Both the position numbers and the translations under genes were made by a program. The notes under the pieces were generated by a model, which was given only the letters and a program-made list of their open reading frames with translations, had not been told where the DNA came from and did not search any database. This document shows positions 54,084-59,923 of a DNA stretch of 59,923 bases, one piece after another. Position 1 is the first letter of the stretch. Every line of letters begins with the position of its first letter. The stretch is from Candidatus Zhuqueibacterota bacterium. Its GTDB lineage: Bacteria; Zhuqueibacterota; Zhuqueibacteria; Thermofontimicrobiales; Sulfurfontimicrobiaceae. The stretch lies in NCBI GenBank assembly GCA_016927835.1, contig JAFGMA010000021.1, positions 1 through 59,923 of the forward strand, in the 5' to 3' direction.

Positions 54084-54119
54084 AACCAAGCCGAATGTTT
54101 CCGTTGACCCGGCTTGGTT
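54084..54119 (+). promoter_or_regulatory. Leader hairpin before the bd-like/ActAB operon
   Basis: AACCAAGCCG (54084-54093) pairs perfectly with CGGCTTGGTT (54110-54119) around a 16-nt loop, ending 17 nt before the ATG at 54137 and just ahead of AAAGGAG. No T-run. It may stabilise or gate the leader of the operon. Confidence 0.5.
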
Positions 54120-54136
54120 CGAGCAAAGGAGAATAT

Positions 54137-55462
54137 ATGGAATGGCCTATTTTTCAAATGCCTTATATCGGTAACCGGTTGCTGGTAGCAATCATTGGGG
54201 TAATCCATATTTGCATTTCGCATGGCATGGCAGTGGGCGGCAGTTTTTTCGTTGTGCTACTCCATTATAAATCCATTCGCGAAAATGACATGCGTTTGAA
54301 TGAATTAGCCCATAAGGTGCTGAAAATCTTTTTTATCATAACAACATCGTTCGGGGCGCTCACAGGCGTCGGGATTTGGTTGGTCACTGCCACAGTTTCA
54401 CCGGCAACCATCGGATCGCTGCTGCACGTCTTCTTCTGGGTCTGGTTCACCGAATGGGTGGTATTTGTCACGGAGGTGATTTTAATCCTGCTGTATTATC
54501 TGGCATGGAGCAAATTGGGACCACAAAAAGGCTTAAGAGTAGGTGTGGTTTACGTGGTTGCCTCCTGGCTGACCATGATGTTGATCACCGGTATTTTAGG
54601 CGCGATGCTAACCCCAGGCAAGTGGCTCGCCAGCCGCTCATTACTGGACGGTTTCTTCAATCCCACGTACTTACCGCAATTATTCACACGAACATTTCTC
54701 GCTGCCCTGCTGTCATACGGGTTCGGGCTATTAATCGTTCGTTTTCATACAGCGTATCGGGATCAGTGGGAAACGGTGTGGCAATTCGCGGGAAAAGGCT
54801 TCCTCATCCTTTCGCCGATATTTTTATTCGCAGTACTCAACTACTACTATGCACTGCCGCAGCAAATCGAGCATCTGATTGCAACCGCTCTGATGACCAT
54901 GAAATACGCAACATACGCCCAGTTGAGCAAAATCATCTTCCTTGCCATTGTGTTGCTGCTGATGCTGGTCGGATTCATTCTTCTCAAAAAACGAAAAGAT
55001 TACGTCATCCTGTCGATTGTGCCCATTGTGCTTCTGGTTCTGGCAACCAGCAATTTCGAACGCGTGCGCGAGTTCATCCGGAAGCCATACACAATTTATC
55101 AATATTTATATGCGAATAGCATAAAAGAGGATGAAGCCCCGTTTTTGAATCAATCCGGCATATTGCCCTATTCAGGTTGGGCAGCGCGCTCCAGCGTCGA
55201 AGTCGATCCGGAATTGAGAAATGGCGAAATGCTGTTTAAAATGGAATGCGGCATCTGCCACACGTACACCGGAATAAACGGTATCACCAAAAAGACGAGC
55301 ATTCTGCAGGATAAAGATATTATTGACAACTTTTTGAAGACGTACAAGCGTTCACATCCTTTCATGCCGCCATTTGTCGGCACAGAAGAAGAGCGGAAAG
55401 CTCTGGCTGCTTATCTCGACAAAATTGTAAACGGCAGCCAAAATACCAAAGTGGATAAATGA
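54137..55462 (+). CDS. bd-oxidase subunit I-like membrane protein with C-terminal cytochrome c
   Basis: 441 aa from the ATG at 54137 (AAAGGAG upstream). About nine membrane segments: IHICISHGMAVGGSFF near residue 20 resembles the first haem-ligand helix of CydA-type proteins, and FTEWVVFVTEVILILLYY near 110 has the paired glutamates of the third helix. After the last helix, a soluble tail carries one haem c site, CGICHTYTG (about 372-376), with a methionine in HPFMPPF as possible distal ligand. CydA proper has no haem c. The Q-loop of CydA is not recognisable. It probably exchanges electrons between quinol and cytochrome c. Confidence 0.72.
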   Translation: MEWPIFQMPYIGNRLLVAIIGVIHICISHGMAVGGSFFVVLLHYKSIRENDMRLNELAHKVLKIFFIITTSFGALTGVGIWLVTATVSPATIGSLLHVFFWVWFTEWVVFVTEVILILLYYLAWSKLGPQKGLRVGVVYVVASWLTMMLITGILGAMLTPGKWLASRSLLDGFFNPTYLPQLFTRTFLAALLSYGFGLLIVRFHTAYRDQWETVWQFAGKGFLILSPIFLFAVLNYYYALPQQIEHLIATALMTMKYATYAQLSKIIFLAIVLLLMLVGFILLKKRKDYVILSIVPIVLLVLATSNFERVREFIRKPYTIYQYLYANSIKEDEAPFLNQSGILPYSGWAARSSVEVDPELRNGEMLFKMECGICHTYTGINGITKKTSILQDKDIIDNFLKTYKRSHPFMPPFVGTEEERKALAAYLDKIVNGSQNTKVDK

Positions 55463-55516
55463 TCCCTGTTTCCGCAAAATAAACTATCAGCCAATTAAAG
55501 AAGACAAGGTTTAGAG

Positions 55517-56806
55517 ATGGATATAATTCCTATTAATTTACCTCTCGATTTGCCGGCGCCGCTATGGCTATTGAAATTTGTACTCATAGGATTTTTTTTG
55601 CTGCACATCCTGTTCATCAATTTCATGATCGGCGGTGCGTTTTGGAGCGTCTTTTTGCGGATGTTGAAAAAGGAAGACAAATTTTACGAGCGGTTTGCAC
55701 GGGATATGGCGAACACAGTCACCGTCAATAAAAGCATTGCCGTCGTACTCGGCGTGGCGCCCTTGCTGGCGATCAGTCTGGCGTATACCAGTTTTTTCTA
55801 TCCGGCAAATAACATCACCGCGCCCTGGTGGCTGTCAATTATCTGGTTGGTCGGTTTGGCGTTCGTTTCGCTGTTTATTTACAAATACACCTGGGATTCA
55901 CCCCGATTCAGCCTGCGTTTCCAATATTTTTGGGGATTGCTGGCGTGCGCCATTTTTCTCCTGGTTCCGTTCATCTTCCTCGCCAACATCAACCTGATGC
56001 TGTACCCGGATCAGTGGAAAAATATTTACAGTTTCTGGAGCGCGATCTGGGTTCCGAATGTGATACCGCGCTACCTGCATTTCATGAATGCAAGCTTTGC
56101 GATTGCCGGAATTTTCGCGTTCGCCTACTTTCATTTCAAAGGCAGGGGCAAGCCGGAAGATGCCGCCTATTATACGCGAGCCAGTCGGCTGGGACTGAAA
56201 TGGGCGCTGTACGCCACTTTGCTGCAATTGCTTTTCGGCGTGTTGAATTATCTCACACTGCCCCAGGTAGCCGATTCAGTGATGGTGTTGATATTCATCA
56301 TTTGCGCGGTCATCTTTGCCGGAATTTTAGTCTACCTGCTCCTGCTGAAGCTCTATGCTGATAAAAACATCAACCTGTATGTGATTCTTGCAACGATACT
56401 GATCATCGTCAGCTTCATGGTGATGCTGCGCCACTTCGTGCGGGAAAATGCACTCGAAGAACCGAAAAAAATATTGACGAATAAGACTGCTCTCTACCAG
56501 GCAAAACTCGCCCGGTTTATGAGCACCTATTCTCCAGCCGGCGAAACAAAAATCAGCGGCGAATTCATTTTCCAGGAATACTGCACCGCATGCCACGCGA
56601 TAAATAAAAAAATCGTGGGACCGCCGATGACGTATGCCATAGAAAAGTATAAAACGGATCGCAATTCCATGATCGAGTTTATCGATAATCCAAGGAAAAT
56701 CGACGAGAATTACCCGGTTATGCCCAAACAGCCGGTTTCGAAATCAGAGATTGAATTGGTCGTCGATTATTTATTAAACCTGGAGGTGGGATCGAATGGA
56801 AAATAA
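55517..56806 (+). CDS. Second bd-like membrane protein with C-terminal cytochrome c
   Basis: 429 aa, about nine membrane segments, same plan as its neighbour: LLHILFINFMIGGAFW near residue 30 and YLHFMNASFAIAGIFAF near 190 supply histidines for b-haem, and the tail holds CTACHAI (about residue 356) with a late methionine in YPVMPKQP. The two proteins are only distantly alike. The last 11 nt overlap the start of the pentahaem cytochrome gene, so translation is coupled and the four genes form one unit. Confidence 0.72.
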   Translation: MDIIPINLPLDLPAPLWLLKFVLIGFFLLHILFINFMIGGAFWSVFLRMLKKEDKFYERFARDMANTVTVNKSIAVVLGVAPLLAISLAYTSFFYPANNITAPWWLSIIWLVGLAFVSLFIYKYTWDSPRFSLRFQYFWGLLACAIFLLVPFIFLANINLMLYPDQWKNIYSFWSAIWVPNVIPRYLHFMNASFAIAGIFAFAYFHFKGRGKPEDAAYYTRASRLGLKWALYATLLQLLFGVLNYLTLPQVADSVMVLIFIICAVIFAGILVYLLLLKLYADKNINLYVILATILIIVSFMVMLRHFVRENALEEPKKILTNKTALYQAKLARFMSTYSPAGETKISGEFIFQEYCTACHAINKKIVGPPMTYAIEKYKTDRNSMIEFIDNPRKIDENYPVMPKQPVSKSEIELVVDYLLNLEVGSNGK

Positions 56807-57344
56807 AAAGCTGTCCCTCATTTTCGCAGTCGTGACACTCGGCTGGATCGGCACCGTCATCGCCCTGGCTATCGGTTCGCATTTTGCGATCCATCGGTTC
56901 GATACTCCGCCGGTGCAACCAGTTGAATTTTCCCACACGCTGCATGTCAATGACCTGAATCTCGAATGCCTTTTCTGTCACGAAATGGCGGAAAAATCAA
57001 TCCATGCGACCATTCCCGAAGCCAGCGTTTGCCTGTCGTGCCATGAAGGCGCGGATATTGAGAATCCGAAAGTCAAAGAAATGATGACCATCTTGCAGAA
57101 TGAAGGCGAACTCAAATGGGATCGCGTATTCAAGGTGAAAGATCACGTTTATTTTTCCCATCGAGTCCACACCGTCGTGGCGAAACTCGCCTGTCAGGAA
57201 TGTCACGGTTCGGTTGAAAATATGACAGTAGCAGTAAAAGCGTCCGGCGGATCATCCGATCGCGGATTTCTGGAAATGGGCTGGTGCCTGACCTGTCATA
57301 AAAGACACGGCGCACCGCACGAATGTATCACGTGCCATAAATAG
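56796..57344 (+). CDS. actA: Pentahaem cytochrome c subunit of alternative complex III (ActA)
   Basis: 182 aa: an N-terminal membrane anchor (about 8-30) then five CxxCH haem sites, CLFCH, CLSCH, CQECH, CLTCH and CITCH, the count expected for ActA. FSHTLHVNDLNLECLFCH and YFSHRVHTVVAKLACQECH have the extra histidines typical of multihaem ligands. ActA takes part in menaquinol oxidation and passes electrons to cytochrome c or an oxidase. Start overlaps the upstream gene; ActB follows after 104 bp. Confidence 0.9.
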   Translation: MENKKLSLIFAVVTLGWIGTVIALAIGSHFAIHRFDTPPVQPVEFSHTLHVNDLNLECLFCHEMAEKSIHATIPEASVCLSCHEGADIENPKVKEMMTILQNEGELKWDRVFKVKDHVYFSHRVHTVVAKLACQECHGSVENMTVAVKASGGSSDRGFLEMGWCLTCHKRHGAPHECITCHK

Positions 57345-57448
57345 CCCTGAATTTTCCAGTCGCATCGTTTCGAGCGTTTCAGCCGATGAAGGCTTGATGT
57401 TTCGTAAAACAGTAAAAACGCTGCGATGTCATAATCGAGGAGAACTTA

Positions 57449-59923
57449 ATGGAACATCTGGAATTAAATAGAAGAAATTTTTTGAAATCAATTGGCACGC
57501 TCAGCCTGGCGATGGTTCCGGATTTCAGCCGGGGACCGCTTGAAAAGCTGTATCCGCTGCTGGTTCCCGCCGAGGAAATTATTCCGGGTACAGCGTATTG
57601 GTATACCTCCACCTGTCGCGAATGCCCGCCAGGCTGCGGCGTGATGCTCAAAGCGCGCGACGGTAACGTGATTAAAATCGAGGGCAATCCGAATCATCCC
57701 ATCAGTCGGGGTGGATTGTGCTTGCGCGGACAGGCGGCGCTCCAGGAGCTCTACAATCCCGAACGATTGCAGCAACCGCTGAAACTTCAGGCGAATGCTG
57801 CTGAATCAACCATGAACTGGAGCGGAATCGCTGCCGAAATTCAAGGGCGAATGGATGACGGCGAGATTGTTTTCCTGACCGGCAACGTTACCGGCAGCCA
57901 AAAGCAATATATCGAAATCTGGCTCGGGAAAATACCTGGCAAATCTCACCTGATCATTTACGAACCATTCGCGCGATCTTCCATGCGACATGCTAACGAA
58001 CTCGTTTTCGGGCTACCCGTCGCACCTGTCTTTCATCCGGATCAAGCCGATTTTGTGCTGTCCTTCGGCGCCGATTTCATGGAAACCTGGATTTCGCCGG
58101 TTGAACTGAGCAATAAATTCGCTGCAAGCCGCCGTTACCACGCAGGTAAATCCGCGAAACTGGTATACCTCGGCAGCATCGACACATTGACAGCAGCCAA
58201 TGCCGACGAGGTTTACAGCATCCTTCCCGGAACAGAAATCATCATCATGCTGGCACTGGCAAAGTGGCTGCTCGAAAATAGTGAGAAGATAACGCTGTCG
58301 GCGACGGAAAAGGCGAACTGGCTGCAAAGCCTGGCTCCGTTTTCTATAAAGCAGGCAGCGCAGCTTTCTGAATTGCCCGTAGAAAAATTGCAGCAGCTCG
58401 CTAAACAATTGAAAGAATGCCAAAACGGTCTCGTACTCTGCGGTGATTCAGTTGCCGCTCATAAACAGGGCACCCAATCTCAAGTCGCTGCAAATATTTT
58501 GAATTATATTGCCGGACACTATGGCGAAACAATTAGTCCGGGCAATTCCGATTCTGCTCGTTCGCGGGATGCCGATCTTGATTTTGAGCAATTGATCGGC
58601 AATCTGGACGCCGGCAAAATTTCAACGCTCATCATCCATCAAACGAATCCGCTCTTCACCTATCCCGATATCGACCGCTTGCGCAACGCCCTGCAAAAAG
58701 TCAAGTTAAAAATAGCGCTCGTGACAACCATGAATGAAACCGCGGCACTCGCGGATTACGTTTTGCCAATACACCATACGATAGAAACATGGGGAATCGA
58801 ATCTCCCGGAAATGATATACATTCGCTGGTTCAGCCCGGCATGGAACCGGTGTTCAATACCAAACCGCTTGAGGAAATTTTGCAGACGATCAAACCGGTA
58901 GCGGATTTGCCCGCAACCAATGAGGAATTTGTTAAATCAGAGTGGGCGAAGCGGTTGAAGAAAAACAACGGCACCTCCGTCCCTGATTCAGATTGGCGGG
59001 CAATGCTGATAAAAGGCGGAATGTGGCAGGCTGACAGACCGTCGGCGCCTCCCAAAGCACCATCCGGGATCCACCGTTTTCTTCGAACCTTGAAGCTGCC
59101 CATCAAATCCGCCGGCATCACCCTGGCAGTGAATCCGAGTCACCGCTTTTATGACGGGCGCGGCGCCAATAAATCCTGGCTCTGGGAAATTCCCGACGCG
59201 CTGCATCAGACGGTCTGGGAAACGCCGCTCAGAATTCACCCAGAACTCGCCAAAGAAAATGGGCTGAAAGAGGGCGATATTCTGAAAATCACCGCGAACG
59301 ATGAAAGCATTGAAGCGCCGGTACTCATCACGCCTGATATTCATCCCTCGGTCGTGGCAATGGAGATTGGTGGGGGTCATACGAATTATGGCAAATCCGC
59401 GATAAGCACCACCGGCAATCCTTTGAAGCTGCTCCCGTGCGAAACCGATCCTGTATCCGGCGATGCCGTACTGTTTGCGCAGGATATAAAACTGTCAGCA
59501 ACCGGCAAATGGCGCAAAATTGTCCGCCTTCAAGGCGGGTATGACCAGGGCGAACGCGGCATCATTCAAGTGGTATCACTTTCGAAAGCGATTGAAATGG
59601 AAAAAGCCGGCGCCAGGCGCACTCCCGCTAACGCGCCGAAAATATATCCTGAGCACCAGCACAAGACTTACGACTGGACAATGGTCATCGATTTATCGGC
59701 GTGCAATGGCTGTGGTGCATGTGTGGCAGCGTGCTATGCTGAAAATAATATTCCCGTTGTCGGCAAACACCAGTGCGATCGCGGACGAGAAATGGCGTGG
59801 ATTCGCATCGAACGTTTTGAAGTCGAAGGGCACCCGCGTTTCATTCCGATGATGTGCCAGCAATGCGAAGCCGCCCCCTGCGAAACCGTTTGCCCGGTTT
59901 ACGCCACGGTTCACAGCGATGAA
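57449..59923 (+). CDS. actB: Alternative complex III Fe-S/molybdopterin-like subunit ActB (3' end outside window)
   Basis: 825 codons to the window edge with no stop, so partial. GAGGAG precedes the ATG. A twin-arginine-type signal (NRRNFLKSIG, about 7-16) sends it across the membrane folded. An N-terminal [4Fe-4S] site CRECPPGCGVMLKA plus GGLCLRGQA opens a molybdopterin-oxidoreductase-like domain (about 50-685). From about 735 begins a ferredoxin-like domain: CNGCGACVAACYAENNIP and MMCQQCEAAPCETVCPVY. This two-part order is that of ActB, in which the first part lacks molybdenum. Expected next genes: actC and others beyond the window. Confidence 0.92.
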   Translation, partial: MEHLELNRRNFLKSIGTLSLAMVPDFSRGPLEKLYPLLVPAEEIIPGTAYWYTSTCRECPPGCGVMLKARDGNVIKIEGNPNHPISRGGLCLRGQAALQELYNPERLQQPLKLQANAAESTMNWSGIAAEIQGRMDDGEIVFLTGNVTGSQKQYIEIWLGKIPGKSHLIIYEPFARSSMRHANELVFGLPVAPVFHPDQADFVLSFGADFMETWISPVELSNKFAASRRYHAGKSAKLVYLGSIDTLTAANADEVYSILPGTEIIIMLALAKWLLENSEKITLSATEKANWLQSLAPFSIKQAAQLSELPVEKLQQLAKQLKECQNGLVLCGDSVAAHKQGTQSQVAANILNYIAGHYGETISPGNSDSARSRDADLDFEQLIGNLDAGKISTLIIHQTNPLFTYPDIDRLRNALQKVKLKIALVTTMNETAALADYVLPIHHTIETWGIESPGNDIHSLVQPGMEPVFNTKPLEEILQTIKPVADLPATNEEFVKSEWAKRLKKNNGTSVPDSDWRAMLIKGGMWQADRPSAPPKAPSGIHRFLRTLKLPIKSAGITLAVNPSHRFYDGRGANKSWLWEIPDALHQTVWETPLRIHPELAKENGLKEGDILKITANDESIEAPVLITPDIHPSVVAMEIGGGHTNYGKSAISTTGNPLKLLPCETDPVSGDAVLFAQDIKLSATGKWRKIVRLQGGYDQGERGIIQVVSLSKAIEMEKAGARRTPANAPKIYPEHQHKTYDWTMVIDLSACNGCGACVAACYAENNIPVVGKHQCDRGREMAWIRIERFEVEGHPRFIPMMCQQCEAAPCETVCPVYATVHSDE

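Overview
The window looks like a bacterial chromosome segment from the FCB side of the tree, most likely a KSB1/Calditrichota-type lineage. Three points support this inference. A secreted 5'-nucleotidase ends in the asparagine/proline-rich 'NQNYPNPF ... GIYF ... RKM' sorting domain typical of those groups. A dipeptidyl-peptidase III-like lipoprotein carries a five-residue HEXXH zinc motif, of the kind reported from Caldithrix. The respiratory genes are of the alternative-complex-III type. I see no rRNA, tRNA, CRISPR array, transposase or phage gene. Base composition and codon use are even throughout, so this reads as resident chromosome rather than an island.

Layout. (1) 0.1-8.7 kb: an M49-type lipoprotein and an amidohydrolase on the minus strand, then a carbohydrate-acid set (GH2 glycosidase, DapA/NanA-family aldolase, Gfo/Idh oxidoreductase) on plus. 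(2) 9-14.3 kb: a sigma-54 activator, a receiver-only response regulator behind a sigma-54-like promoter, and a minus-strand group (PtsN-like IIA, SpoU methyltransferase, SpoIID/LytB protein) ending in an intrinsic terminator. (3) 14.3-21.9 kb: a 0.9-kb non-coding stretch with a near-consensus promoter, two secreted surface proteins, an orphan sugar-ABC permease, a WbqC-like protein and a small membrane protein. (4) 22-24.6 kb: argG-argH. (5) 25.2-28.7 kb: a sulfur-transfer/Fe-S cluster (small HTH protein, NFU, cysteine-desulfurase homologue, IscU, DsrE, TusA, Fur). (6) 29.2-33.6 kb: GlpD, a YyaL/DUF255 protein and a second DsrE-like protein. (7) 33.6-36.9 kb: a redox-stress cluster (selenocysteine peroxiredoxin, rubrerythrin-like protein, nitroreductase, ferritin-like protein, CBS protein, rubredoxin). 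(8) 37.4-50 kb: two 2-oxoacid:ferredoxin oxidoreductases bracketing Bcp, glutaredoxin-like protein, ferredoxin:thioredoxin reductase, aconitase and two flavoproteins. (9) 50.2-52.1 kb: three more rubrerythrin-like proteins. (10) 52.1 kb to the end: MenA-type prenyltransferase, a cytochrome-b5-like/DUF2231 protein, two bd-oxidase-like membrane proteins each ending in a cytochrome c domain, and ActA-ActB of alternative complex III, with ActB cut by the window edge.

How the parts fit (inference). The organism makes reduced ferredoxin with 2-oxoacid oxidoreductases, passes some of it to thiol peroxidases through ferredoxin:thioredoxin reductase, protects itself with ferritin-like proteins and peroxiredoxins, and respires menaquinol through an alternative complex III linked to an unusual bd-like/cytochrome c pair. 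This suggests an anaerobe or microaerophile that often meets oxygen.

The most noteworthy items are: an exported AhpC-type peroxiredoxin whose catalytic residue is encoded by in-frame UGA with a matching bacterial SECIS hairpin and no usual resolving cysteine; a cysteine-desulfurase homologue that has lost the PLP-binding lysine (His-Lys replaced by Ala-Pro) inside an otherwise complete Fe-S/sulfur-relay cluster; and the coupling of two cytochrome-c-fused bd-like proteins to ActAB.
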